A stretch of 64,000 bases of DNA. It comes from Agromyces tardus (lineage in GTDB: Bacteria > Actinomycetota > Actinomycetes > Actinomycetales > Microbacteriaceae). The stretch covers positions 1-64,000 of the forward strand of contig NZ_RHHB01000015.1 in NCBI RefSeq assembly GCF_003710805.1, written 5' to 3'. This document shows positions 1 to 9,800 of this stretch, piece by piece. The position numbers and the translations under genes were made by a program. Positions within the stretch are counted from its first letter, which is position 1. Each line of letters begins with the position of its first letter. The notes beneath the pieces are model-generated. The model made no database searches. It had not been told where the DNA came from and saw nothing but the letters and a program-made list of their open reading frames with translations.

Positions 1-194
1 CGGCCGACGTGCGGCGCGCCGCCGCGGCATCCGACCCGGTCGAGGCGCTCGTCGCGCTGGTGTCGCCGACGCTCGCGGCGCACCCGGCCTTCGTCGCCGC
101 CGTGCGGGAGCGGGTCGCGGCCGTCGCCGTCGCCGCAGCCGACCGCTCGACGCCCGCCGATCCCGGCACGCTCCACGAGCCCGTCCCCTCATGA
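1..194 (+). CDS. C-terminal end of a probable mannitol/fructuronate dehydrogenase-family oxidoreductase (partial)
   Basis: The reading frame is open from the left edge, so only about the last 63 residues are present. The segment around APTLAAHPAFVAAV-like residues (SPTLAAHPAFVAAVRERV) resembles the C-terminal helices of polyol-specific long-chain dehydrogenases such as fructuronate reductase UxuB. The position directly before beta-glucuronidase and mannonate dehydratase supports that role, which would convert fructuronate to mannonate. Its TGA stop lies at 192-194. The fragment is too short to prove the family, so the call rests mainly on context. Confidence 0.45.
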   Translation, partial: ADVRRAAAASDPVEALVALVSPTLAAHPAFVAAVRERVAAVAVAAADRSTPADPGTLHEPVPS

Positions 195-253
195 CCGACC
201 ACACGACGAGCACCACCGAACCGTCCCGCGCGACGCCGCGCAGAAAGGCCACC

Positions 254-2035
254 ATGCTCAAGCCCCAGACCTCCGCCACCCGCGAACTCGTGCGCCTCGA
301 CGGGCTCTGGCGGTTCGCACTCGATTCGGCCGACGTGCCCGAGCCGTGGGCGGCGCCGCTCGACACCCCCCTCGAGGCGCCCGTGCCCGCGAGCTACAAC
401 GACCTCTTCACCGATCCGCGCATCCGCGAGCACGTCGGCTGGGCCTGGTACCAGCGCTCCGTGCGCGTGCCGCGCGGCTGGGCCGGCGACCGCGTGATCG
501 TGCGCGTCGATGCCGCGACCCACGAGGGCGTCGTGTACGTCGACGACGTGAAGGTCGCCGAGCACGTCGGCGGGTACCTGCCGTTCGAGGCCGACATCAC
601 CGAGCACGTCACCCCGGGAGCGGAGTTCCGCCTCACGATCGGGGTGGACAACGAGCTCACGATGGAGACGATCCCGCCCGGCACCATCGAGGTCGCGGCC
701 GACGGCCGGCGCGTGCAGCGGTACTTCCACGACTTCTACAACTACGCCGGACTCGCGCGCTCGGTGTGGCTCGCGAGCCGCCCGGCGGTGCACGTCGACG
801 ACGTCACCGTGGTCACCGAGCTGGAGGGAACGACCGGCATCGTGCGCGTCGACACGGTCGTCTCGGCGGATGCCGCGGTGCGCGCCACGCTGCGCGATGC
901 ATCCGGAACCGTCGTGGGCACCGCCGACGGCGCATCGGCGACGATCCGGGTGGCGGACGCGACCCTCTGGCAGCCCGGCGCCGCCTACCTCTACCAGCTC
1001 ACGCTCGAGGCGCTCGTCGACGGCGAGGTCGTCGACGAGTACGCGCTCCCGGTCGGCATCCGCACGATCGAGGTGCGCGGCGCCGAGTTCCTCATCAACG
1101 GCGAGCCGTTCTACTTCACGGGCTTCGGCAAGCACGAGGACACGGCCGTGCGCGGCAAGGGCCACGACGACGCCTACCTCGTGCACGACTTCCAGCTCAT
1201 GGACTGGATCGGCGCGAACTCGTTCCGCACCGCCCACTACCCCTACGCCGAGGAGGTCATGGAGTTCGCCGACCGCCACGGCATCGTCGTCATCGACGAG
1301 ACCCCGGCCGTGGGCCTCAACCTCGGCCTCATCGGCGGCATCACGGGCGCGCCGAAGCTCGCCACCTGGTCGCCCGGGACCATCGGCGACGCCGCGCAGG
1401 CCGCGCACGCGCAGGTGCTGCGCGAGCTCGTCGCCCGCGACAAGAACCACCCGAGCGTCGTCATGTGGTCGATCACGAACGAACCCGCTTCGAACGAGGA
1501 GGGCGCCCGCGAGTACTTCGAGCCGCTCGTGCAACTGACCCGGGAGCTCGACCCGAGCCGGCCCGTCACGTTCGTGAACGTCATGATGGCCCCGGCGGGC
1601 ACCGACCTCGTCGCCGACCTCTTCGACGTCATCTGCCTCAACCGCTACTACGGCTGGTACGTGAACACGGGCGACCTCGCCGCCGCCGAGGCCGGCCTCG
1701 AGACCGAGCTGCGGGCCTGGGAGTCGCTCTACGGCAAGCCGCTCATCATGACCGAGTACGGCGCCGACACCATGCCCGGCGTGCACTCGGTGTGGGACCA
1801 GCCGTGGAGCGAGGAGTACCAGACCGCGGTGCTCGACATGTTCCACCGCGTGCACGACCGCGTCCCCGCGCTCGTCGGCGAGCAGGTCTGGAACTTCGCC
1901 GACTTCCAGACGAGCGCGGGCATCTTCCGCGTCGACGGGAACAAGAAGGGCGTGTTCACGCGCGACCGCAAGCCCAAGGCCGCGGCGCACGCCCTGCGCA
2001 CGCGCTGGACCGCCATGCGGGATCGCGCGAGCTGA
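254..2035 (+). CDS. uidA: Beta-glucuronidase (GH2)
   Basis: This 593-residue enzyme hydrolyses beta-D-glucuronides to release glucuronate. It is collinear with E. coli UidA (603 aa): it starts MLKPQTSATREL against MLRPVETPTREI and keeps VWYQR-, FHDFYNYAG-, FYFTGFGKHED- and NRYYGWYV-type blocks. The acid/base Glu410 sits in ITNEP and the nucleophile Glu501 in MTEYG; their spacing of 91 equals E. coli Glu413/Glu504. An upstream in-frame ATG at 191 overlaps the previous stop, but the ATG at 254 has a good AGAAAGG ribosome site (242-248) and matches the family N-terminus, so 254 is preferred. There is no signal peptide, so substrate must be imported, which fits the symporter that follows. Confidence 0.96.
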   Translation: MLKPQTSATRELVRLDGLWRFALDSADVPEPWAAPLDTPLEAPVPASYNDLFTDPRIREHVGWAWYQRSVRVPRGWAGDRVIVRVDAATHEGVVYVDDVKVAEHVGGYLPFEADITEHVTPGAEFRLTIGVDNELTMETIPPGTIEVAADGRRVQRYFHDFYNYAGLARSVWLASRPAVHVDDVTVVTELEGTTGIVRVDTVVSADAAVRATLRDASGTVVGTADGASATIRVADATLWQPGAAYLYQLTLEALVDGEVVDEYALPVGIRTIEVRGAEFLINGEPFYFTGFGKHEDTAVRGKGHDDAYLVHDFQLMDWIGANSFRTAHYPYAEEVMEFADRHGIVVIDETPAVGLNLGLIGGITGAPKLATWSPGTIGDAAQAAHAQVLRELVARDKNHPSVVMWSITNEPASNEEGAREYFEPLVQLTRELDPSRPVTFVNVMMAPAGTDLVADLFDVICLNRYYGWYVNTGDLAAAEAGLETELRAWESLYGKPLIMTEYGADTMPGVHSVWDQPWSEEYQTAVLDMFHRVHDRVPALVGEQVWNFADFQTSAGIFRVDGNKKGVFTRDRKPKAAAHALRTRWTAMRDRAS

Positions 2036-2160
2036 CGGATCCGGCGGGCCCGCGGCATCCGCACCACCGCCGTCGGTGCGACCAGCCCCACCCGCCCTGC
2101 ACCACCGCACCACCACCACCCACCCACCACTGCACCATCACCACGGCAAAGGAGCCCCCT

Positions 2161-3627
2161 GTGACCACGACCGACACCCCGACCCAGGCGACCGCCGCCG
2201 GGCCGAGCGCGCCGCGCCTGCGCCCGCTCAGCATCATCGGCTACGGCGCCGGCGATGCCGCGAACAACCTCGCCTTCACCACGGCGACCATGTTCCTGCT
2301 CGTGTACTACACGGATGTCGCGGGCATCTCCGCGGCGGCGGCCGGCACCCTGCTGCTCGTCGTGCGCATCTTCGACGCGTTCGCCGACGTGTTCGCCGGT
2401 CGCGTCGTCGACCGCACCTACAGCAAGCGGTTCGGCAAGTTCCGGCCGTTCATCCTGTTCGGCTCGGTGCCGCTGCTCGTGCTCAGCGTGCTGACGTTCT
2501 CGGTGCCGCAGATCGGCGCGACCGGCATGCTCATCTACGCCTACCTCACGTACGCGGCGCTCGGCCTCGCCTACAGCCTCGTCAACATCCCCTACGGCTC
2601 GCTCGCCGGGGCGATGACGCAGAACCCCTCCGACCGGGCGAAGCTCGGCACGGCCCGCACGATCGGCGCGGCCGTCGTCGGCGCCGGGCTCGGCATCTTC
2701 GTCGCACCGCTGCTCAAGCCCGACGCCGACCTGCAGTTCCTCTTCACGGCCATGACCCTCGGGTTCGTCGTCGTGGGCACCGCCCTCTACCTCTTCACGT
2801 TCTTCACGGCCAAGGAGGTCGTGCAGCGCGACGTGCCGCGCGTGACGATGAAGCAGAGCGTCGCGACCCTGAAGGGCAACACGCCCCTCCTGCTGCTGTG
2901 CATCTCCTCGCTCCTGCTGCTCACGGGCATGCTCTCGAGCTCGACGGCGCAGATCTACTTCCTCCGCGACGTGTTCGGCGCGCTGAACCTCTACCCGATC
3001 CTCTCCCTGCTGCAGCTCGTGCTGATCTTCGTCGTGGCGCCGTTCGTGCCCCGCATCGTGCGCCGGTTCGGCAAGCGCAACGTCTACATCGCGTCGGGAC
3101 TCGTCTCGGCGGCCGGCAGCACCGTGGCGTTCCTCGCGCCCACCGTGTGGGTCGCCTTCGCGGGCATGGTGCTCTCGATGGTGGGCCTGCTGCTCATCAA
3201 CATGCTCATCTGGGCGCTCGAGGCCGACACCGTCGAGTACGGCGAGTGGAAGACCGGCGTGCGCACCGAGGGCATCACGTACGCGCTCTTCTCGTTCACC
3301 CGCAAGACCGGGCAGGCCATCGGCGGCGCCCTCGCCGCGTATGCACTGGCGATCGGCGGCTACGTCGCGGGCGCCGAGGTGCAGACGGATGCCGCGACCT
3401 GGGGCATCCGCGCCGGCGCCGCGCTCGTCCCCGCGGTGTTCGCCCTGCTCGCCGTGCTCGTGATGCTGCTCTACCCGCTCACCGACAAGCGCCACGCGGA
3501 GATCGTCGCGGAGATCGCCGAGCGCCGCGCCGCCGCGGGATCGGCCGTGCCGATCGCGCCCGACCTCTCGACCGCGGCGTTCCGCGCCCAGGACGCGACC
3601 TCCCCCCGGCCGTCGGAAGACGACTGA
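2161..3627 (+). CDS. GPH-family glycoside-pentoside-hexuronide:cation symporter, probable glucuronide importer
   Basis: This 488-residue integral membrane protein has about 12 hydrophobic segments and GPH hallmarks: an N-terminal GYGAGDAANNLAFT block, a cytoplasmic YSKRFGKFRPF loop after helix 2, and a late EYGEWKTGVRTEGITYALF block. It probably carries glucuronides or free hexuronate into the cell for the adjacent glucuronidase, as UidB (GusB) does in E. coli. The start is a GTG at 2161 with an excellent AAAGGAG site at 2148-2154. It is cotranscribed with the glucuronidase after a 125-nt gap rich in CACC runs. A hairpin follows the stop. The substrate is inferred from context. Confidence 0.88.
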   Translation: MTTTDTPTQATAAGPSAPRLRPLSIIGYGAGDAANNLAFTTATMFLLVYYTDVAGISAAAAGTLLLVVRIFDAFADVFAGRVVDRTYSKRFGKFRPFILFGSVPLLVLSVLTFSVPQIGATGMLIYAYLTYAALGLAYSLVNIPYGSLAGAMTQNPSDRAKLGTARTIGAAVVGAGLGIFVAPLLKPDADLQFLFTAMTLGFVVVGTALYLFTFFTAKEVVQRDVPRVTMKQSVATLKGNTPLLLLCISSLLLLTGMLSSSTAQIYFLRDVFGALNLYPILSLLQLVLIFVVAPFVPRIVRRFGKRNVYIASGLVSAAGSTVAFLAPTVWVAFAGMVLSMVGLLLINMLIWALEADTVEYGEWKTGVRTEGITYALFSFTRKTGQAIGGALAAYALAIGGYVAGAEVQTDAATWGIRAGAALVPAVFALLAVLVMLLYPLTDKRHAEIVAEIAERRAAAGSAVPIAPDLSTAAFRAQDATSPRPSEDD

Positions 3628-3634
3628 CCCTCCC

Positions 3635-3662
3635 GGGAGGGGCGGCCGCGGTCGCCCCTCCC
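3635..3662 (+). terminator. Intra-operon hairpin after the GPH symporter
   Basis: GGGAGGGGCG (3635-3644) pairs perfectly with CGCCCCTCCC (3653-3662) across an 8-nt loop, 7 nt after the symporter stop. There is no T-tract. Because manD continues on the same strand 47 nt further on, it may act as a partial terminator or RNA stabiliser that lowers or protects parts of the message. Confidence 0.6.
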
Positions 3663-3708
3663 GCACCGGCACCGACCCCTCCGACGAGGGAAGAAAGCGA
3701 GCACCACC

Positions 3709-4947
3709 GTGATCATCGACAGAGCCGAGATCATCGTCACGAGCCCCGACCGCAACTTCGTGACGCTGCGACTCACGACCGACGACGGCCTCGTGGGCAT
3801 CGGCGACGCCACCCTGAACGGGCGCGAGCTGGCCGTCGTCGCCTACCTCAAGGAGCACGTCGCCCAGTTGCTCATCGGCCGCGACGCGAGCCGCATCGAG
3901 GACACGTGGCAGTTCCTCTACCGCAGCGCCTACTGGCGCCGGGGGCCCGTCACGATGGCCGCCATCGCCGCCGTCGACATGGCCCTCTGGGACATCAAGG
4001 GCAAGGCCGCCGGCATGCCGGTGTACCAGCTGCTCGGCGGCGCGAGCCGCAACGGCCTCATGGCCTACGGGCATGCCTCGGGCAAGACGAACGAGGAGCT
4101 CTTCGACTCGATCCGCGCGCACCAGGAGCAGGGCTACCGCTCGATCCGGGTGCAGACGGGCGTGCCGGGCCTGAAGTCGATCTACGGCATCGCGTCGAAC
4201 GCCACCTTCGAGGCGAACGAGGGCGTGCGCTACGACCACGAGCCCGCCCAGCGCGGCGCGTTCCCGGCCGAGGAGGACTGGGACACGCGCTCCTACCTGC
4301 GGCACATCCCGACGGTGTTCGAGGCCGTGCGCAACGAGTTCGGCCCCGAGCTGCCGCTGCTCCACGACGGCCACCACCGGATGACGCCCATCCAGGCCGC
4401 GCAGCTCGGCAAGTCGCTCGAGCCCTACGACCTGTTCTGGCTCGAGGACTGCACGCCCGCCGAGAACCAGGAGGCGCTGCGCCTCGTGCGCCAGCACACG
4501 ACCACGCCCCTCGCGATCGGCGAGATCTTCAACACCGTGTGGGACTACCAGCAGGTCATCCGCGAGCAGCTCATCGACTACGTGCGGTCGGCCGTGACCC
4601 ACACGGGCGGCATCACGCATCTCAAGAAGGTGCTCGACTACGCGGCGCAGTACCAGATCAAGTCGGGCATGCACGGGCCCACGGATGTCTCGCCCGTCGG
4701 CATGGCCGCGGCGATGCACCTGGGCCTCTCCATCCACAACTTCGGCATCCAGGAGTACATGCAGCACGGCGCCCGCACGAACGAGGTGTTCCGGCAGACG
4801 TTCTCGTGGAGCGACGGTTTCCTGCACCCGGGCGACGAGCCCGGGCTCGGTGTGACCCTCGACGTCGACGAGGCGGGCAAGTACCCGTACGAGCAGGCCT
4901 ACCTGCCGTACAACCGGCTCGCCGACGGCACGGTCCATGACTGGTGA
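3709..4947 (+). CDS. manD: D-mannonate dehydratase, enolase superfamily (ManD/RspA type)
   Basis: This 412-residue protein dehydrates D-mannonate to 2-keto-3-deoxygluconate. It belongs to the mandelate-racemase/enolase superfamily, not to the unrelated UxuA fold. Metal ligands are Asp220 (HDGHH), Glu246 (WLED) and Glu272 (IGEIF), with the 26/26 spacing of characterised ManD enzymes; His222 and a later MHGPTD His are also present. The GTG start at 3709 gives [14 protein letters not shown], the normal family N-terminus. The 3' end overlaps gntK by 11 nt. ManD-family members differ widely in efficiency; the uidA and hexuronate context favours a true catabolic dehydratase here. Confidence 0.92.
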   Translation: MIIDRAEIIVTSPDRNFVTLRLTTDDGLVGIGDATLNGRELAVVAYLKEHVAQLLIGRDASRIEDTWQFLYRSAYWRRGPVTMAAIAAVDMALWDIKGKAAGMPVYQLLGGASRNGLMAYGHASGKTNEELFDSIRAHQEQGYRSIRVQTGVPGLKSIYGIASNATFEANEGVRYDHEPAQRGAFPAEEDWDTRSYLRHIPTVFEAVRNEFGPELPLLHDGHHRMTPIQAAQLGKSLEPYDLFWLEDCTPAENQEALRLVRQHTTTPLAIGEIFNTVWDYQQVIREQLIDYVRSAVTHTGGITHLKKVLDYAAQYQIKSGMHGPTDVSPVGMAAAMHLGLSIHNFGIQEYMQHGARTNEVFRQTFSWSDGFLHPGDEPGLGVTLDVDEAGKYPYEQAYLPYNRLADGTVHDW

Positions 4948-5554
4948 CGCATCGCGCGCGCCCGTCGTCGTGATGGGCGTCGCCGCGGCGGGCAAGTCGA
5001 CGGTCGGCCAGGCGTTGGCCGCGCGGCTCGGTGTCGCCTTCATCGATGCCGACGACCTGCACTCCGACGCGAACCGGGCGAAGATGTCCGCCGGCGTGCC
5101 GCTCGACGACGACGACCGCGCGCCGTGGCTCGACGCGGTGGGCGCGGTGCTCGCCGCGCGCGGGCCGGCGGACGACGAGGGCGACGGGCCCGCGGCATCC
5201 GTCGTCGTCGCGTGCTCGGCGTTGCGGCGCCCGTACCGCGACCGGCTGCGCGCGCACGCGCCGGCGACCGTGTTCGTGCAGCTCGACGCCGCGCCCGAGG
5301 TGCTGCGGTCGCGCGCCGAGGCCCGCACGGGTCACTTCATGCCACCCGAGCTCCTCGACTCGCAGCTCGCGACCCTCGAGCCGCTCGCGGCCGACGAGCC
5401 CGGATGCCGCGTCGACGTCGGGGCCCCGGTCGCCGAGGTCGTCGCCGACGCGATCGCGGCCCTCGACGCGCTCGATGGAATCGCCGAGCTCGGCCGCGAC
5501 CCTCACGGCGAGTCCGCCGGGCCCGACCGCGACGCGCTCCCCGTCTCGGGCTGA
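4937..5554 (+). CDS. gntK: Gluconate kinase (GntK-type)
   Basis: This 205-residue P-loop kinase phosphorylates gluconate to 6-phosphogluconate. The Walker A motif GVAAAGKST is at about residues 14-22, followed by [30 protein letters not shown] and [11 protein letters not shown] blocks typical of GntK. The family is usually about 165-175 residues; the extra length is an Asp/Gly-rich insert near residue 80 and a C-terminal extension. Its ATG lies inside the end of manD, so translation is likely coupled. In this cluster a 2-keto-3-deoxygluconate kinase would be the expected partner, so the true sugar acid handled could be checked. Confidence 0.85.
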   Translation: MTGDASRAPVVVMGVAAAGKSTVGQALAARLGVAFIDADDLHSDANRAKMSAGVPLDDDDRAPWLDAVGAVLAARGPADDEGDGPAASVVVACSALRRPYRDRLRAHAPATVFVQLDAAPEVLRSRAEARTGHFMPPELLDSQLATLEPLAADEPGCRVDVGAPVAEVVADAIAALDALDGIAELGRDPHGESAGPDRDALPVSG

Positions 5555-5601
5555 TCGCGCGCCGATGGCCCGGCTGACGGCCGTTGCACGGGACCGGCCA
5601 A

Positions 5602-5616
5602 TACAATCGCCCTCGA
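5602..5616 (+). promoter_or_regulatory. Probable leaderless promoter of the LacI gene
   Basis: A good -10 hexamer TACAAT (5602-5607) ends 8 nt before the ATG at 5616 and there is no ribosome site, so transcription probably starts at or next to the A of ATG. No convincing -35 at 16-18 nt was found; TTGCAC at 5584 is too close. Confidence 0.6.
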
Positions 5617-6677
5617 TGACAGAAGCGCACCCCGAGCCTCCCGCGGCGGAGGCGGCTCCGTCGCGACGGCAGCCGAGGAAGAGCGCGCCGACGATCTACG
5701 ACATCGCCGAGCTGGCCGGCGTCAACCCGTCGACGGTGTCGCGGGCGCTCGGCAAGCCCGGACGCGTGAGCGCGAAGACGGAGGCGAGGATCCGGGCGGC
5801 CGCCGCCGAGCTGAACTTCCGGGTCAACCCGATCGCGCGGGCCCTGCCCACGGGACGCACCAACACCCTCGCGCTCGTGGTCGCCGACATCACGAACCCG
5901 ATGGTGTTCGGCATGGTCCGCGGCGCCGAGCATGCCGCGACGGCCGCCGGCTTCACGCTCGTGATCGCGGAGTCGCAGGAGTCGGGCGAGACGGAGTCCG
6001 CGGCCATCGAGCAGATCATGCCGAGCGTCGACGGCATCGTGCTGGCAACGACCCGCCTGGGCGGCGAGCGCATCGCGGACATCGCGGATCGCAAGCCGGT
6101 CGTGCTCATCAACCGCGAGGTCGCGGGCGTGCCGAGCGTCGTCTCCGACGTCGAGGTGGGCGTGCGGCAGCTCGTGACGCACCTGCACGCGCTGGGGCAC
6201 CGCTCGATCGCCTACCTGTCGGGTCCGCCCGCCTCGTGGATCAGCGAGCGGCGTTGGGCGTCGCTCCTCGACATGGCCGAGGAGCTCGACCTGGCGCTCG
6301 TCGAGATCGGCCCGAGCCCGCCCACCATCGAGGGCGGTCGTGCGGCGCTGCGGCGCGTGCTCGCCTCACGAGCGACCGCGGTCGTCGCCTACAACGACCT
6401 CATGGCCATCGGCGTCATGAAGGAGGCGGCCGAGCGCGGCACCGCCGTGCCCGGAGAGCTCAGCGTCGCCGGGTTCGACGACATCTTCGGAAGCGACCTC
6501 ATCAGCCCGCCGCTCACGACCGTGCGCGCGCAGCTCGTGACCGCCGGCGAGCGCGCCGTCGCCCGGTTGCTCGCCCAGGTGGTCGACGGCGAGGTGCCGC
6601 CCCCCGATGCGCCGCTCGCGACGGAGCTCGTGGTCCGCGGGTCGACCGGCCCGGCCAGCGCACCGAACGCCGGCTGA
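5616..6677 (+). CDS. LacI-family transcriptional regulator, probable hexuronate regulator
   Basis: This 353-residue repressor has an N-terminal tail of about 25 residues, then the LacI helix-turn-helix TIYDIAELAGVNPSTVSRAL and hinge region, followed by a periplasmic-binding-protein-like effector domain with ALVVADITNPMVFGMVRGAE and a closing AGFDDIF block. Located downstream of the glucuronide genes on the same strand, it most likely senses a hexuronate or 2-keto-3-deoxygluconate and represses the cluster. No clear LacI operator is visible within the part of the cluster in this window; it probably lies before the first genes, off the left edge. Confidence 0.87.
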   Translation: MTEAHPEPPAAEAAPSRRQPRKSAPTIYDIAELAGVNPSTVSRALGKPGRVSAKTEARIRAAAAELNFRVNPIARALPTGRTNTLALVVADITNPMVFGMVRGAEHAATAAGFTLVIAESQESGETESAAIEQIMPSVDGIVLATTRLGGERIADIADRKPVVLINREVAGVPSVVSDVEVGVRQLVTHLHALGHRSIAYLSGPPASWISERRWASLLDMAEELDLALVEIGPSPPTIEGGRAALRRVLASRATAVVAYNDLMAIGVMKEAAERGTAVPGELSVAGFDDIFGSDLISPPLTTVRAQLVTAGERAVARLLAQVVDGEVPPPDAPLATELVVRGSTGPASAPNAG

Positions 6678-6720
6678 CCGGGACTCCGGACTCGCCGACC
6701 CGCCGCCGACTGCCCCGCCC

Positions 6721-7128
6721 TCAGCGCCCGGCTTCGGGCCGGAGCAGCTCGAACTCGGTGCGGGTCGGCGCCGCCGGGCACCCCTCCCACTGCAGGCGGA
6801 ACCGCTCCGCGTAGAGCAGCTCGCCGCGCGCGTCGCGCGCCGCGAGGGTCACCGACTCCGGCTGGTCGGCCGCGAGGTGCGCCGTCCACTCGCCCTCGCC
6901 TCCGGCGGGCTCGAGCTCGCGTCCTCCCGGTTCGCAGCCCGACCAGCACTGCACGGCGGAGACCCCCGGCTTCACGACGTGCACCGCGACGGCGCGCGAG
7001 TGCTCGGAGGGGCTGCAGTCGGGGGTGCCGCTGCATCCGGCCAGCGCGAGCACCGCGCACGCCGCCACCGTCGCGAGGGGGCCGAGGCTCGCGCCGAGCC
7101 CCCTGCTGCGGGCACCGCCCCGCCTCAT
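6721..7128 (-). CDS. Small lipoprotein of unknown function
   Basis: This 135-residue protein has a type II signal peptide: MRRGG..., a hydrophobic stretch, and lipobox LALAGC at about residues 22-27, so it should be lipidated and anchored outside the membrane. The mature part has three further cysteines and ends in [23 protein letters not shown]. The start is fixed by an ATGA overlap with the phosphoketolase stop (7125-7128), which predicts translational coupling. An upstream in-frame extension exists but lies wholly inside the phosphoketolase gene. I do not recognise the family. Confidence 0.7.
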   Translation of the reverse strand: MRRGGARSRGLGASLGPLATVAACAVLALAGCSGTPDCSPSEHSRAVAVHVVKPGVSAVQCWSGCEPGGRELEPAGGEGEWTAHLAADQPESVTLAARDARGELLYAERFRLQWEGCPAAPTRTEFELLRPEAGR

Positions 7129-9632
7129 TCCAGCGGCCCCGCCGGTCCGTCGGCGACCCCGAAGCCGGCCCCGGCTCCCGTGCCCGGGTCGAAGCGCCAC
7201 CCGGTGATCCACTCCGGGTCCTCGCCGTGCTCGTAGGCGTGGGCGCGGGCCTCAGCGCGGGCGGCGTGCCACTCGTCGGCGATCTCGGCGACTCCGGGCC
7301 GCTCGGCCAGGCCGGGCACCCGATGCACGACGTCGAGCGCGAGCCGGTACCGGTCCAGGTCGTTGAGGTGCAGCATGTCGAACGGGGTCGTCGTCGTGCC
7401 GCGCTCGTTGAACCCGCGCACGTGCAGGTTGTCGTGGTTCGTGCGGCGGTACGTGAGCTGGTGGATGAGCGTCGGGTACCCGTGGAACGCGAAGAGCAGC
7501 GGCGAGCTGCGGGTGAAGATCGCGTCGAACTCGAGGTCGGGCAGGCCGTGCGGGTGCTCGCGCGGGTCCTGCAGGCGCATCAGGTCGACCACGTTCACGA
7601 CGCGCACGGTGAGCTGCGGCATCCGCTCGCGCAGCAGTTGCGCCGCGGCGATCGCCTCGACGGTGGGCACGTCGCCCGCACACGCGATGACGACGTCGGG
7701 CACGGATGCCGCGGGGTCGGCCGGGTCGAACCCCGGCTCGTTGCCCGCCCACGGCCACACGCCCACGCCCGCCTCGACGTGGGCGACCGCCTCGTCGTGG
7801 TCGAGCCACTGCTGCTGCGGCTGCTTGCCGGCGACCACGACGTTGACCCGGTTGTGCGTGTCGAACACGTGGCGCATCGTCGCGAGCAGGGTGTTCGCAT
7901 CGGGCGGCAGGTAGACCCGCACGACCTCGGCCTTCTTGTTCACGACGACGTTGAGGAACCCGGGGTCCTGGTGCGAGAAGCCGTTGTGGTCCTGCCGCCA
8001 GACGTGCGACGAGAGCAGGTAGTTGAGCGACGGGATGTCGCCGCGCCAGTCGATGTCGCGGGCGGCGTCGAGCCACTTGGCGTGCTGGTTGAACATCGAG
8101 TCGACGATGTGGATGAACGCCTCGTAGCTCGTGAGCAGCCCGTGCCGCCCCGTGAGCAGGTAGCCCTCGAGCATGCCCTGCATGAGGTGCTCGCTGAGCG
8201 CCTCGATGACGCGTCCCTCGCGGGCGAGGTGCTCGTCGAGCGGATGCAGCTGCGCCGCCCAGGCCCGCTCGGTCACGTCGAACACCGCGCCGAGCCGGTT
8301 CGAGAGCACCTCGTCGGGGCCGAAGAGGCGCACGTCATCGGGATGCTCCCGCATGAGCGCGGCGAGCCACGAGCCCGCCACCCGGGTCGCCTCGCCGATC
8401 GCGCCGCGGCCGCCGCCCGTGCCGTCGGCGGGGGCCGGGTCGATCCCGAACTCCGCCGTGCCGGGCAGGTCGAGCGGCCGCCGGATGCCGCCGTTGGCGT
8501 GGGGACTCGCGCTCATGCGCAGCTCGCCGCGGGGTCGCAGCGCGTCGAGCTCGGCGCTAGGCCGGCCGTCGTCGCCGAAGAGTTCGTCGGGGCGGTACGA
8601 CCGCAGCCACGTGTCGAGCTGGGCGAGGTGCTCGGAGTTCTCGCGCACCTCGGCGAGCGGCACCTGGTGGGAGTGGAAGGTCCCCTCGACCTGCACGCCG
8701 TCGACGACCCGCGGGCCGGTCCAGCCCTTGGGGGTGCGCAGCACGATGCAGGGCCATCGGGGTGCGTCCTTCGCGAAGGCGCCGGCCGCGGCATCCGCCC
8801 GCATGTCGGCGAAGCGGTCGTAGGCCATGTCGAGCGCCGAGGCGAGCTGCGCGTGCACGATCATCGGGTCCTCGCCGTCGAACCCGCCGCTCACGATGGT
8901 CGGCTCGTAGCCGTTGCCGCGCAGGAACGCCACGAGCTCCGACTCGGGGATGCGCGCGAGCAGCGTCGGGTTCGCGATCTTGAAGCCGTTGAGGTGCAGG
9001 ATCGGCAGCACGGCGCCGTCCGTCGTGGGGTTGAGGAAGGTGTGCCCGCGCCAACTCGCGTTCAGCGGCCCGGTCTCGGCCTCGCCGTCGCCGATGACGC
9101 ACGCGACCACGAGCCCGGGATTGTCGAGCGCCGCGCCGTACGCGTGCATGAGCGAGTAGCCGAGCTCGCCGCCCTCGTTGATGGAGCCGGGCGTCTCGGG
9201 CGCCGCGTGCGAGGGGATGCCGCCGGGGAACGAGAACTGCCGGAACAGCCGTTCGAGCCCCTCGCCGTCGAGCGTGACCTTCGGGAAGAGCTCCGAGTAG
9301 GTGCCGTCGAGCCACGCGTTCGCGACCATCGCCGGGCCGCCGTGGCCGGGCCCGCACACGTAGATCGTGGGCGTGCCGCGCTCGACGATCACCCGGTTGA
9401 GGTGCGCGTACACGAGGTTGAGCCCCGGGGAGGTGCCCCAGTGGCCCAGCAGCCGGGGCTTGATGTCGTCGGCGCGCAGCGGCCCGTCGAGCAGGGCGTT
9501 CCGCAGCAGGTAGATCTGCCCGACGCTCAGGTAGTTCGCCGCGCGCCACCAGGTGTCGACGAGTTCGAGGGGCACGGACGCCGCGGCCGCACCGCTCGCC
9601 TCGTCGTCGTGCCGTGCGTGTGCCCCGCCCAT
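7125..9632 (-). CDS. xfp: Xylulose-5-phosphate/fructose-6-phosphate phosphoketolase
   Basis: This 835-residue thiamine-diphosphate enzyme splits xylulose-5-P or fructose-6-P with phosphate into acetyl-phosphate plus an aldose phosphate. Family blocks in order are [18 protein letters not shown], the GPGHGGPA signature, the [15 protein letters not shown] signature, the [10 protein letters not shown] cofactor site, and a C-terminal domain with LIHQLTYRR and [15 protein letters not shown]. Length is normal for the family (about 790-830). The promoter appears to be a TAGGCT about 40 nt upstream, and a GGAAC-N4-GTTCC hairpin (9634-9647) overlaps the ribosome-site region just before the ATG. The stop is coupled to a lipoprotein gene. 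Confidence 0.96.
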   Translation of the reverse strand: MGGAHARHDDEASGAAAASVPLELVDTWWRAANYLSVGQIYLLRNALLDGPLRADDIKPRLLGHWGTSPGLNLVYAHLNRVIVERGTPTIYVCGPGHGGPAMVANAWLDGTYSELFPKVTLDGEGLERLFRQFSFPGGIPSHAAPETPGSINEGGELGYSLMHAYGAALDNPGLVVACVIGDGEAETGPLNASWRGHTFLNPTTDGAVLPILHLNGFKIANPTLLARIPESELVAFLRGNGYEPTIVSGGFDGEDPMIVHAQLASALDMAYDRFADMRADAAAGAFAKDAPRWPCIVLRTPKGWTGPRVVDGVQVEGTFHSHQVPLAEVRENSEHLAQLDTWLRSYRPDELFGDDGRPSAELDALRPRGELRMSASPHANGGIRRPLDLPGTAEFGIDPAPADGTGGGRGAIGEATRVAGSWLAALMREHPDDVRLFGPDEVLSNRLGAVFDVTERAWAAQLHPLDEHLAREGRVIEALSEHLMQGMLEGYLLTGRHGLLTSYEAFIHIVDSMFNQHAKWLDAARDIDWRGDIPSLNYLLSSHVWRQDHNGFSHQDPGFLNVVVNKKAEVVRVYLPPDANTLLATMRHVFDTHNRVNVVVAGKQPQQQWLDHDEAVAHVEAGVGVWPWAGNEPGFDPADPAASVPDVVIACAGDVPTVEAIAAAQLLRERMPQLTVRVVNVVDLMRLQDPREHPHGLPDLEFDAIFTRSSPLLFAFHGYPTLIHQLTYRRTNHDNLHVRGFNERGTTTTPFDMLHLNDLDRYRLALDVVHRVPGLAERPGVAEIADEWHAARAEARAHAYEHGEDPEWITGWRFDPGTGAGAGFGVADGPAGPLE

Positions 9633-9742
9633 GGGAACCCCCGTTCCGCTCGCCTTCGTGCGGTTCGAGCCTAGGTGCGGGGTGCGTCCCGCTGCCAGAG
9701 GTTGGTCCCGATGGCCCGCCGTCGGCGCTCGCGGCGCGGCGG

Positions 9743-9800
9743 TAGGGTCGGGGTGATGGACGCTGCGCGACGACCCCGACGCCGGGGCGGGCGCGCGTGA
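9743..9800 (+). promoter_or_regulatory. Promoter plus possible leaderless 14-codon upstream ORF
   Basis: TAGGGT (9743-9748) lies 7 nt before an ATG at 9756. That ATG opens a 14-codon frame, [14 protein letters not shown], whose TGA (9798-9800) overlaps the GTG start of the AEC transporter as GTGA. If the mRNA is leaderless, ribosomes would translate the mini-peptide and re-initiate on the transporter, which has no ribosome site of its own. The arginine content may only reflect high GC. Confidence 0.45.

Noticed and set aside
2076-4940. A 954-codon frame overlapping the symporter and manD in another phase
   Set aside because: Arg/Pro/His-rich with no family motifs; the overlapping real genes have strong ribosome sites and conserved residues.
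1729-5328. A 1199-codon minus-strand open frame
   Set aside because: It lies opposite uidA, the symporter, manD and gntK; its Arg/His/Glu-rich low-complexity sequence is typical GC-rich antisense.
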